Shown here one piece after another: positions 22,616 through 33,135 of a stretch of DNA of 64,000 bases. The stretch lies in the NCBI RefSeq assembly GCF_024868665.1, contig NC_079896.1, positions 14,101,268-14,165,267 on the forward strand, read 5' to 3'. Each line of letters starts with the position of its first letter. Positions within the stretch are counted from its first letter, which is position 1. A program made the position numbers and the translations under genes. The notes under the pieces are model-generated. The model worked only from the letters and a program-made list of their open reading frames with translations. It searched no databases and was not told the origin of the DNA. Origin of the DNA: Triplophysa rosa (taxonomy: Eukaryota > Chordata > Actinopteri > Cypriniformes > Nemacheilidae).

Positions 22616-23302
22616 TGTCAGTAAATGATATGCCAAAATTTTTCGTTTAGCAGGACAATACATGTAACCTAACAACAGTAAAATTATGTTTTGAAAGTGA
22701 AAAGAATATTTTATCGTATAATTTATACATATACTATATTTTCATAATACCTGTAAACATAATAGGAAAAATATGTTTTTGTTTATTAATTTAGTTTTTT
22801 ATTCATTTGTGTTTAGAGCATTACTTTAGTGTATTGCATTGGTAGTTTTTTGTCTTCATGTGTGTATCTCTATGTATTGTTATATACAGTATTCATCGAT
22901 CACTGTAATAATATATAAATATAGAGTATAAAATGTTCAAATCTCTTTGTTTGAATCATGTAATGTCTCAGGATTTTGGACTAATAAAAAAATGTCTTAT
23001 ATACAATCGAGAAAAAAAGGTATTATTATAAAGCCTTTGAACATAACTATTATATTGTTTTAAAAGGCTTGTGCATGGGTTGCAGTGCGTTTGCGGGTGA
23101 AGGAAGTTAACAGCACAGAATCAATGTTTTGTAGCCTCTGTAATTCTTCTCTCCCCTGCTGGACGTTTCCTCATTTTCTCTCCCCTCCTGCTGTCTTTCT
23201 ATCCTTGTCATGCTTTAGAGATTCCACTTTTATCTTTTTTTATATTTATATACAGTAGTGTTATTCCTTTTGTTCTGAAATAGTTGTGCATTGTAAAAAT
23301 GT
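22616..23302. other. AT-rich intergenic, no gene
   Basis: No coding sequence or element end was recognised before the DIRS-type motif at 23303. Confidence 0.45.
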
Positions 23303-23324
23303 CTTGGTTATGGATGTAACCTCA

Positions 23325-24974
23325 GTTCCCTTTCTGTCGGTCTCTTGACGTTGTGTCGAACCGACAGATGGGGTTCCAGTGCCCCTCTCAGCATGGATGC
23401 TCTAGTGCACAGCTGGCCGCGGGACAAGCGGAAGTACGCCTTCCCCCCAGTGAGCCTCATTGCACAGATCCTGTGAAAGGTCAGGGAAGAGGAGCATCAA
23501 GTGATATTGGTTGCGCCGTACTGGCCCAACCGGACTTGGTTCTCGGAGCTAATGCTCTCGACGACAGCTCCCCCTGGCCGATTCCACTGACGAAGGACCT
23601 GCTTTCTCAGGGGAAGGGCACGTTATGGCATCCCAGGCCAGACCTCTGGAACCTCCATGTCTGGCCCCTGGACGGGACGAGGAGATCCTTAGTGGCCTAC
23701 CCCCTGCGGTGGTTGAGACCATCACTCAGGCTAGGGCCCCGGCCACTAGGCGGCTATACGCCTATAACTGGCGCCTCTTCTCGTCATGGTGCTCTTCTTG
23801 AAGAGAAGACCCGCGGAGTTGCTCGACCGGGAACGTGCTGTCCTTCCAGAGACTCGAGAGTAATCTCTTCCCTTCCACACTGAACGTGTATGTAGCTACC
23901 ATTGCCGCTCATCACGACCCAGTTGCGAGTCTCTAGGACAGCACAACTTGATCATTAGGTTCCGCGCTCCGTACCCTCTTGCGACCTTGATGTGGTCCTG
24001 GAGGGCCTCAAGAGGCCCCCCTTCGAGCCCCTTGGAGATGCCGCTGCCCATGACCACTGGCAGTGAGAGCTCAGTCCACCTAGGGTATAGCCTCCTCGTG
24101 GGCACTGGCTCGGGGCGCCTCTCAGGCAGACATCTGCAGAGCTGCGGGTTGGGCTATGCCCAACACCTTCACAAGGTTCTACAGCCTCCGAATAGAACCG
24201 GTATCAGCCCGCGTCCTGCATGGCAACATGTAGGACCGGCAGCCGGTAGGGCGTACGCCTGTGAAAGCACCTTCCCCCCTTTTCTATAGGTGGGTCAGCG
24301 TGCTATTTTAGCCTCCCTTCTTCCCCCACTGGGTGAAGAACAGGCACTCCATCCATCACTAAGCAAGCACCTCCTGCGGGCGGGCTGGGCAGAGCAGCCC
24401 TGCCCCTTAGGCCAGGTACCAACTGAGCTATCCACAACATAGCTCTAACTGGATCTAGTGTTACCAGACGTTGTAAACCCCCCAATCGGGTGGTTCCGTC
24501 TGATGTATCCTCATGATTGGTTCCCACCTTGGCAACCCATGACCTTCCCTAGGTGGACCTCCACCTTGCGGTTAACTCTTTCAGTCCACACATTCCTCCC
24601 ATGAGTTCTCCCCTAACGGCGAGACCATGTTGGTATCTCCACTAAACTCCTGTCTCTGTAGCGCGACCTTCATTTGAGGTAGTAGCGCTTACCCAGTGGC
24701 CTTACGGTACCGGGCGGCTTCTCACTGTTAGAGAAACAAGGCCGGGGCCTGTGAGGGCCGAAGGCAGGGGACTTCCCACCTTTCAAAAAGCTCTGGGACC
24801 CCCCGCCTATCCACTGGTATGTTACAATTTCGTGGTAGTGCTCACATCTGACATGCCCAGGCCAGTCACCGTCGCTTCGCTAGAGATTGTGACACGGCAC
24901 AGCGCCGTGGCGTTTTCCATAGGAACCCCATCTGTCGGTTCGACACAACTTCGAGAGACCGACAGAAAGGGAAC
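23325..24974 (+). mobile_element. Internally deleted DIRS element
   Basis: The inverted terminal repeats are DIRS-like: GTTCCCTTTCTGTCGGTCTC at 23325 and its reverse complement ending GGGAAC at 24974. The interior holds only the end of the RT/RNase H ORF and the tyrosine recombinase region, in plus orientation. The same 24-base motif GTCTTGGTTATGGATGTAAC (plus CTCA) lies directly outside both ends. No gag or RT core is present. Confidence 0.75.
23400..24235 (+). pseudogene. DIRS tyrosine recombinase remnant
   Basis: Frame-shifted coding DNA matches the DIRS layout. First is a C-terminal RT/RNase H segment (the DNA reads AHSWPRDKRKYAFP and APYWPNRTWF in shifting frames). Then comes the recombinase N-terminus (STLNVYVATIAAHH-like, 23873..23915). 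The recombinase C-terminus is near 24103..24235, with an ADICRAAGWAMPNTFTRFYS pattern carrying the expected catalytic tyrosine. The region between is shortened and shifted. It would have acted in integrating circular DNA in the nucleus and is now dead. Confidence 0.65.
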
Positions 24975-25307
24975 GTCTTGGTTATGGATGTAACCTCAGT
25001 TCCCTGATGGAGGGAACGAGACATTGTGTCCCTTATGCCACAACGCATGCTGCCCGCTGCAGCACGCGAGAGAGGTCTCAGGCTCCTCAGCACAAAGGTG
25101 AATGAATCCAGCATGCCGTCTCCCTTTTAAACCCGGATATCCGTGGGCAGAGTCCGGCATGCAAATTTCATTGGCCAATTTCATTGGCCTTTTCTAAAAT
25201 AGTCGGAAGCGATAGGTTCTCAAGGGCGAGCCCCATCTGTCGGTTCGACACAACGTCTCGTTCCCTCCATCAGGGAACTGAGGTTACATCCATAACCAAG
25301 ACGTTCC
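24971..25307. mobile_element. Short DIRS-derived foldback element
   Basis: About 60-bp inverted arms: GAACGTCTTGGTTATGGATG at 24971, and its reverse complement ending ACCAAGACGTTCCC at 25307. The inner edge of each arm contains GTTCCCTGATGGAGGGAACG and then the TTGTGTC found in DIRS termini. The right inner part has CCCATCTGTCGGTTCGACAC, identical to the DIRS terminal repeat. There is no coding capacity. Confidence 0.7.
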
Positions 25308-25466
25308 CTGATGGAGGGAACGAGATGTTGTGTCGAACTGACAGATGGGGTTTGATCTTGAGAACCTATCACTCTGATTGTACTTTTTAAAAGGCCAATG
25401 AAATTGGCAAATGGTATGATGCGCCAGTCTCCGCCCCGTACATACGGGTATAAAGGAAGATGGCGC

Positions 25467-26690
25467 CAGAGGTGGGTAGAGTAGCCAAAATCTTTACTCA
25501 AGTAAAAGTACAAGTAACTACAGAAATTGCTACTCAAGTAAAAGTAAACGTCACTAGTTTAAAAATTACTTGAGTAAAAGTAAAAAAGTATGCAATGAAA
25601 AAACTACTCAAGTAGCTAGTTACTTAGTTACTTTGTATCTGATTATATAGGCCTACTACATAAAATTAATATTAACGCCAATATTTGAATATTACATTTT
25701 AATCAATATTTTTAATTATCATAAGCAGATATCTTTGCAATATACTAGAGAGACTAAAGAATAGACAAAACACAGAAGAGACAAGCATTTCTGTAAATTT
25801 CATCTAGTCCGGATGTCAATATAGTTTACACAACTTATTTAGAATAATAGACCATGTCAAACTAAAGCATTAACTAAACTCAGAGCATTTCCTAAGATGA
25901 TCTAGAACATTTGCAGTGCTCTCTTAAATGATATACACATTTTTGAACAAAGCTCATGTTTTCTCGTGCTGTGTCACGTGTGTGTTGTGAAACGCTCTTA
26001 CTTGTAAACAAACAGTAAACAGTGAACCACACGCCCATCAACAAGTTTTCTTCCTTCTGTTCGTCAAATGTATATTTCTGCAGGCCCACGTCTCTGTGTC
26101 TGACAGGTAACGCGCATGTTGTTGTGTCTGACGAACAGGTCGCGCGGGTGCGCGCATATGGCGGGCATTTATCATTGCTGGCAAACAATATGACACATTT
26201 GCAGTTTTGATTGTATAGATATAGATTAATATCCACTTCATCCAATGCTCTTTGTCTTCCGCGTGTTCTTAAATTTCGTGCTACGAGGAGTGAGTAATCC
26301 TGCTTCAGATGATTCAGATCGTGCTGCGAACTGAACAAATCATTTGAACTGATTCATTAGCCTATTCAAATGGTTTTGCCCATTGTTCAATTAATGCTTT
26401 CATAAGAATCGACTCAAAAGAATCGATCACTCGGGAATGCCCGTAAAAAGAGACGACAACCTTGAAATAAACAACGCGTTTTAAAAAGCATATTTTAAAA
26501 TGAAGGAACGAAGGAACGTCACGCAATGTAAGTTATGTAACGAAGTAAAAGTACAGATTTTCTATTAGAAATTTACTCAAGTAAGAGTAAAAGTACTCAC
26601 TTTTAATTTTACTTAAAAAGTACATATTTTCCAAAATGTTACTCAAGTAAATGTAACGAAATAAATGTAGCGCGTTACTACCCACCTCTG
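25467..26690. mobile_element. hAT-type non-autonomous element, 1224 bp
   Basis: A perfect 8-bp duplication, GATGGCGC (25459..25466 and 26691..26698). The ends are inverted: CAGAGGTGGGTAG and CTACCCACCTCTG. Subterminal DNA is packed with ACTCAAGTAAAAGTA motifs in opposite orientation on the two sides. No transposase is encoded. Confidence 0.9.
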
Positions 26691-27519
26691 GATGGCGCAT
26701 CCATTCAATCACCTTTTGGACTGAGGAACCTGGGAGGATACCCAGGTTGCTGCAGCGGGCGAAGCGTTGTGGCATAAAGTAAGTAAGTAAAATATATTTA
26801 TATAGCACACATGTGTCAAATACAAGGCCCGCGGGCCAAATCCGGCCCGCCCCCTCATTTTATGTGGCCCGCGAGAGCTTACAAATTATTGTAGCGTTAT
26901 TATACATTTTATGTCCACGACCTGAAAATGCAACTCAACTTTATTACCTGCGCGATGACGACATCTAGCCAGTAGGTGGCAGTGTCCGTATATATCGCAG
27001 AAATAAGTCCCTCCAGTGCGATCAGGTTGTTTCTTGTTTCACACTGGAGGGGCTTATTTCGCGATAAAAGCCGGCTGCTTGTACATTATCCCGCTTGTTA
27101 CGCGGGATACTTGCCACATGAGAAAAGAAACTTGACATGAAATGTGAATTTGAAATATTTTATTAGCTCATTTTTACTGAATGCAGACCTAACAGGAAAA
27201 GCTGTTTACTTTCGGTTTTAAGGTAAGAAACAACGTTCAAATGTCACGAACATTCAATTTGGTTTAATAATTTGTAAATATAATGTCATATATGTTATTA
27301 AAAGACATATTTATTTTTAATTTGTCAAAAAAAACCTGTCAAAATGATTTGTTGCGTCAGGGTTACCCTGTGTTATTAGTTTTGAGAGGTTATCTGGGAA
27401 TAACGAACCTGCAAATATCGCGACTGGCCAATCAGAATCAAGCATTCCAACGAGCGGTGTAATAAGTGAGTGATATGATATATATATTAATTAGACACAT
27501 CGTGTCAAACAAAGAAAAA

Positions 27520-27970
27520 TTGATGCAGAGGGGAGGCTATTTCAAGAGGGATGGGAAAGCAAATACATGTTTGTGCTTAATGGAAACAAGCCGGTGTGTC
27601 GTCTTTGCCAGGAGGCCATCCCTGTTAAAAAAAACAGCATATGCTGGTTTGGTATGTTTTGATGCTGGTTTGTGCTGGTTTAGTTGGTCTTTAGCTGGTC
27701 ATGTGCTGGTCCATAGCTGGTTTAAGATGGTCCAACCAGCATCAAAACATACCTAACCCAGCATATAGGCCTACTGTTTTTTTCAACAGGGGTGGCTGTG
27801 CTCAAAGAATACAGTACAATTTACGTCGGCACTTCGAAACCAAACACGGAGCAAAGTATGCTAACCTTAGCCACCTAGAAAAGCAACAAAAGGTACAAGA
27901 CTTGAAAAAAACTTACGTTTTTGGCAGAATTTGTTTGCAAATGTTTATGCAAAAAGTGATGCAGCCATGA
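27520..27970 (+). pseudogene. BED zinc-finger fragment of a hAT transposase
   Basis: The pieces include CRLCQEAIPV before 27625 and, after a MITE, NLRRHFETKHGAKYANLSHL followed by EKQQKVQDLKK. Together they carry the C-x2-C and H-x4-H residues of a BED finger, the DNA-binding domain of Charlie-like hAT transposases and of host ZBED/GTF2IRD2-type proteins. The finger is split by a 160-bp element and a frame change. The hAT dimerisation and catalytic regions are missing. Confidence 0.7.
27625..27788. mobile_element. Small MITE nested in the BED finger
   Basis: The ends are inverted (AAAAAAAACAGCATATGCTG against CAGCATATAGGCCTACTGTTTTTTT). The interior is made of CTGGTTTG/GCTGGTC units with the inverted ACCAGCATCAAAACATACC near the right end. 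The flanks CCTGTT and AACAGG are palindromic, so the exact target is ambiguous. Confidence 0.75.
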
Positions 27971-28546
27971 AAGCCAGCTTTATTGTGGCTGAAGAAATCG
28001 CCCGAGTTACCAAGTGTTTTTCAGAAGGTACATTTGTAAAGCAGTGTATGCTGAAGATATGTGAGCAAGTGTGCCCTGACCACAAAGGCCTTTAAAAATG
28101 TTAGCTTGTCAAGAAACACTATGCAGACCGACTATGTGTTCATACAGAAACATATCATTTATTTTTTTAATAAACTGTACAATAGTTGTACACTTGAATA
28201 CACTTTATTTTACTGGTCTTTTACTGTCAAAACTAGGTATTAATTGAGTTATTACCAAAAGGAGTAATTAAGTGCAGATGTAATTATGCAGTGTGATAAA
28301 AGAGTGGATACATTTATATAGTCTTACAGTTACAACCAGCCCTTTGAGAGCAATCATAATACTGATGTGGCCCGGAATGAAATCGAGTTTGACACCCCTG
28401 ATATAGCACATTTATCTCAGCAGAGCTGGCCAAAGTGCTGTACAGAGCAAAGTTAAAGACATAAGCAAAACAAAAAAAAGAAACAATAAAAACATAAGTA
28501 AAATCAATTAAAAGCCTGAGAATAAAGATATGTTTTCAACCTTGTT

Positions 28547-31500
28547 TTAAAAGTTAAAATAGAAGGTGCAAGGCGGATGTCGGGTGGTAGTTGATTCGGC
28601 AACTGAGAAAGCCCTATCACCTTTTGTTTTCAAACATGAACGAGGGACAACTAAAAAAGCCCTGTCAGACGATCTTAAATATCTGGAGGATGAAAGAGGA
28701 GTAAGAAGATCTGCCAGATAAGATGGGGCTTGACCATTAAGAGCTTTAAAAATGAACAGCAAGATTTTGAATTGAATTCGATAACAGACAGGGAGCCAAT
28801 GTATGGTGGCCAGGATAGGTGTTATATGATCAGATCTCTTTGCCCTGGCCAACAGCCTTGCAGCAGCATTCTGTACTAACTGTAAACATGCAATGGATGA
28901 CTGAGGGAGACCCAACTACAATGAGTTACAATAATCAAGGCGAGAGGTAAAGAAAGCATGAATGACCTTTTCCAAGTCATGAAAAGACAAAGATGTTTTC
29001 AGTCTCGAGATGATCCGTAATTGATAAAAACTGTTTTTAACAACAGAATTTATTTGCATAGTCAAGCAAAGTTCAGAGTCCAAAATAACGCCAAGATTCC
29101 TGACCTGTGATGAGACTGAGGAGAAGTGGTTGATAAGCTCCTTTATAACAATACTTCTCAGCTTTGGAGGACCAAATACAATTATTTCAGTTTTGTCTTC
29201 ATTTAGTCGAAGAAAACTACTAGATAACCAATTTCTAATGTCCATAAGGCAGGCCAATAAGGGTTCAATGGAATCTCCAGCTTTCAATAACAGGTACAGC
29301 TGAGTGTCATCGGCATATAAGTGAAATGAAACATTATGCTTCCTAATAATATCTCCCAGAGGTCGCATATACAAATTAAAAAGAAGTGGGCCTAAGATGG
29401 ATCCTTGAGGTACTCCACAAATAATAGGAGCAACAGATGATGAGAATCTGCCTAACTCAACAGAAAAAGTCCTGTCTTTAAGATATGAACTGAACCATTT
29501 CAAAGCAGTACCTGTGATACCAATCAAATGTTCTAACCGCCAAAGGAGAACATTATGATCAACTGTATCAAAGGCAGCTGTAAGATCAAGAAGCAACAGG
29601 ACTGTATTTTTGCCACCATCAGCTGCAAGTAAAATGTCATTAAACACTTTAAGCAGTGCAGACTCAGTACTATGATGGGCAGAAAAGCCAGATTGAAGAG
29701 GTTCTGTTAACTTAGCTTCATTCAAAAATGAGTTCAACTGTGAGTATACAACCTTTTCTAAACGTTTTGATAAAAAGAAAGCTTAAAGACAGTCCGATAA
29801 TCATTAAGGCAAACTTCATCCAAGCCCTCTTTCTTAAGCAAAGGTTGAACAACAGTATTCTTAAAACATTGAGGGACTAGCCCAGCAACAAGAGATGAAT
29901 TTATCAATACCTGAATGGCAGTGCCAATTTCAGAGAAAGAAGCCTTAATAATCTCTGCGGGAATTACATCTAGAGAAGAGGCAGTTGTCTTCATCTTATT
30001 GACCAAATCCTTAAGCTCCTTTAAAGTAACATTTTGAAAGCAAGAAAAGGAGGCCGAACTAGCCAGCGAAAACACTGACAGATTTGATAACTGTAAAGTA
30101 AAAGAGGAGTGGATAGCTGAGACTTTTTCAGAAAAAAAACAATAAAAAAATTTCACAAAGCTCAGTTGAGGGTTCCACATGAAACTGACAAGCTGGAGTT
30201 ATTATTGAGTTAATTGTGGAAAATAAAACCCTAGGTCTATGACAATGCATAGTAATCAAGTCCGAAAAATACTTTGACCTAGCCGATTTACCAGCATTCT
30301 GAAAGTTAGCCAAACACTCCTTAAATAATTCATAATACACAGTTAGAGAATCACGTTTCCATTTCCTCTCAGCTTTTCGACAGGCCTGCCTAAGAGAGCG
30401 AGCGTTATCATCTAACCAATAACAGGATTTCTGGTCGGGTAATTTCAATTTAAAAGGTGCAATAGAATCTAAAATATTAGAACAAGATTAATATTCTAAT
30501 ATATATTAGAAACTAATTCATCAGGCCCAGAGAAAGATTCAACAGCGTTTAAAACAGAGACTTCAACGGCATTAGTAAAATACATTTCATTAAACTGAGG
30601 AAAGGTAGATGAGTTTATGCAACGAGAGTAACAGCCCACATGCTTTTTCGTCACTGTAGAATTAACAACAGACACCTTAAAAAAATAGGATTGTGGTCCG
30701 AGAATGAGGCACTGTCTATGCTTACATTTTCTACAGAAACACCATATGACAGGATAAGATCTAGTATGTGACCATGGACATGGGTTGCTCCATTTATATG
30801 GTGCAAAAAACAAAAGATTCCAAACTATTACAAAATTCAGCAACCAAAGGCCGACCCGGACAACATACGTGGATATTAAAATCGTCTAATAATGACAGCT
30901 GATCATATGATGGCATAATACAGGTTAAGAATTCACAAAACTCATGTAAAAAAGTACTGTTAAAATTAGGTGGCCTATAAATGAGCGCACAGAGCACAAC
31001 AGATGAATCAGACTTCAACACAATACACTGTAGCTCAAACGATGAATAAACACCAACAGAAACAGTCCGTATGTTAAGAGATTGTTTAAAAACCATAGCA
31101 ACCCCGCCGCCCTTGCCAGTACATTGAGGTGCACTAATAAAACAGCAATCTGGCGAACAGAGTTCCTCAAAAACTGTCGACTCACCAACATTGGCCCATG
31201 TCTCCGTCAGAAAAAGAATATGCAATTTGCGTTCGGTAAAAAAGTCATTTAAAATGAAAGTCTTGTTGCAGACAGATCTAGCGTTAACTAGAGCCATGTT
31301 GAGATGTGATTGTTGTACCAGAATCCGATCCAGTCGACCAAAGTTCATTTGGCGAAGATTTAAGCATTCCACTCCTCTCTCTCAGTAATTAAGTCACCAA
31401 TAATTGGGTAAACTGAAAGATGAAAAACATATCTGTAATCCCAAGAGCGTCGCGCCAAGTTATGCCCCTCCAGACTCGTTGTATCCAGGAAATACTGAGT

Positions 31501-31876
31501 TGAGGATTGCATGATGGAGGCGATTGCCCGTCTAATTCTTACCCAAACACCACCACGACTACCTCTCTTCTTGCGGCGTTTCCATAGAAGAGGAACGCAG
31601 CAAGGTAACCGGTAGGCACACTCTGGCACAGGTTGATTGAAAGAGGATTGAGAGCGGGAGTAGAGAAAAGGACAGCTTCCCAGGCAATCAGCCTTCATAC
31701 CACATTTGATTTTGAATAAGGCTTGGCGATCGTAGGACAAAACTGAATCTACTTGATATCTGTGCAATACCATCCAAAGTACGCACAATATAGACAGCAG
31801 ACGAACAGGTACAACAAACTGAAACACACGAGAGAGACGGCATGCCGAGTACACTGGCACCATCTTGAAAGTCCAC
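28547..31876 (-). pseudogene. LINE endonuclease-reverse transcriptase ORF, broken
   Basis: A basic tract (RRKKRGSRGG, about 31570) leads to an apurinic-type endonuclease domain: VNARSVCNKTFILNDFF, FLTETWANVGES, GKGGGVAMVF, ALIYRPPN, with a LLDDFNIH stretch where LGDFN is typical. The RT domain follows: KNTVVQPLLKK, FDTVDHNVL, GVPQGSILGPLLF and the catalytic YADD in FHLYADDTQLYL (about 29310). The C-terminus has LQLVQNAAARLL and HITPILATIHWLPV. Frameshifts lie near 31365, 30820, 30480, 30150 and 29750. A single in-frame TAG at 28916..28918 interrupts YCNSL*LGLPQ. The protein would nick DNA and copy its RNA into the genome. The clade (L2 against Rex1) was not resolved. Confidence 0.75.
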
Positions 31877-32451
31877 AAAGGACACAACGTCTTGTTCCCT
31901 CCATCAGGGAACAGAGGTTACATCCGTAACCAAGACGTTCCCTTTCTGTCAGTCTCTCGACGTTGTGTCGAACCGACAGATGGGGTTCCTATATGAAACG
32001 CCACTGAGCTTCACCGTATCACGACCTCAAGCGGCACGACCCTGACCGGCCTAGGCGAGTCATGGGTGCATTGCCACGAATCATGATCTTCCAGTGAAAA
32101 ATGCAAGGCAGCACTTGAAAAAGGGTGAGGGCTCTTACCAATGGCCATCACAGGTGGAGGCCTTCCTACTCTAGATACGAGATGGCCGCCTGGCACCGTG
32201 AGGGACACTGGGGAGCGCAGGAACCTCGAGAGAGGAGCATGCACTACAGAGGCCACATCCTAACGATGGTAGGTGACATGTGGAAATTACACACACGGTC
32301 TCGCCAATGCGGAGAACTCATGGGAGAATGATGCATGATCCCAACCGGTGTGCACTGAATGGTGGAGTCCACCGTGGGGAGGTCACAGGTTCACCAGCGG
32401 GGAACCAAGAGTGAGGAATACATCAGACGGGACGACCCAATGGGGGAGTCA

Positions 32452-33135
32452 CTACGTGTGGAGCATCAGCTCAAGTAAAAAGGGGTTCACCTCTCCGCTC
32501 GGCTCGTAACCAGAAGAGATGCTTAGTGATGGATGCAATGCCTGTACTTCACCCAGTGGGGAAAGTAGGGAGGCAGAAGAGCGCACTGACTCACCTAAAG
32601 AGGGGAGAAGGCGCTTTAGCAGGCGTACGCCGCGCCGGTCGCTGGTCCTACCTGTTGGTACCAGCAAGACACTACCTGTTGGTACCCAGCAAGACACGAT
32701 CGGAAACCAGTTCCACGCGAAGGTTGTAGAACCTCGCAAAGGTGGTCTCAACACAACGTGGGAGTCACCCGGTCCAAACTCTAGACACTCGTTGGACACA
32801 GAGAGTGCCTGTAGATCCCCTACCCTCTTGATAGAGGCGAGCGCCACTAGGAGAGCCGTCTTCATCGTGAGATGAGGTAGAGCAGGCTCTCCTAGGCGTT
32901 CAAACGGAGCCCTAATACGGCCTGCAAGGACCACATTAAGGTCCCAAGAGGGTACAGAGCGTGATCGGGGAGGATGTAACCTCCTCGCGCCCCTGAGGAA
33001 TCTGATGACCAGGTCGTGCTGTCCCAGATACTTACCTGCAACCCTATTGTGATGTGCAGCAATGGTGGCAACATACACTTTAATGGTGGATGGCGAGAGA
33101 TTGCTCTCTAGCCTCTTTTGAAGAAAGGACAGCAC
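32452..33135 (-). pseudogene. DIRS tyrosine recombinase, C-terminus lost
   Basis: The minus-strand frame of 227 residues begins MLSFLQKRLESNLSPSTIKV, a core-binding domain. It continues through VRFLRGARRLHPPRS-like sequence to LLVALASIKRVGDLQALSVS, which holds the first catalytic arginine. Beyond that the sequence degenerates, and the H-x-x-R and final tyrosine motifs are not in frame. They are visible instead in the deleted copy at 24103..24235. The start overlaps the end of the RT ORF, as usual in DIRS. Confidence 0.7.

Larger units (their letters stand above)
26808..28400 (+). mobile_element. hAT element with BED-finger transposase remnant
   Basis: An 8-bp duplication, ATATAGCA (26800..26807 and 28401..28408). 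The ends are CACATGTGTC and GACACCCCTG, imperfectly inverted. Subterminal GGCCCGCGGGCCAAATCCGG and GTGGCCCGG blocks match the fish hAT elements that begin CAGGGGTGTCAAA. The interior has only the N-terminal finger of a transposase. Confidence 0.85.
26778..31876 (-). mobile_element. L2/CR1-type LINE, near full length, dead
   Basis: The minus strand carries, in order, a basic N-terminal segment, an endonuclease domain and a reverse transcriptase, ending in a TTACTTACTTACTT-type 3' tail at 26778..26795. It is inserted in the short DIRS-derived element. Its 3' UTR is itself split by a hAT element (26808..28400). A short AAAG is present at both junctions, a possible target duplication. Confidence 0.8.
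25302..31942. mobile_element. Second short DIRS-derived element, split by insertions
   Basis: Its own DNA is 25302..25466, 26699..26777 and 31877..31942, about 310 bp in all. It starts GACGTTCCCTGATGGAGGGA, then closely follows the 5' leader of the full DIRS at 36190..36060 read in reverse (TTTGATCTTGAGAACCTATC, then AAAAGGCCAATGAAATTGGC). It ends CTCCATCAGGGAACAGAGG and CCAAGACGTTCCC. A hAT element and a LINE account for the rest. Continuity across the LINE is shown by GTTGTGGCATAA resuming as GGACACAACGTC, as in the neighbouring copy. Confidence 0.75.

Noticed and set aside
31360..31887. A separate small gene at the right edge of the LINE
   Set aside because: The minus-strand frame contains the basic tract that normally precedes the endonuclease of L2-type LINEs and flows into that domain after a frameshift.
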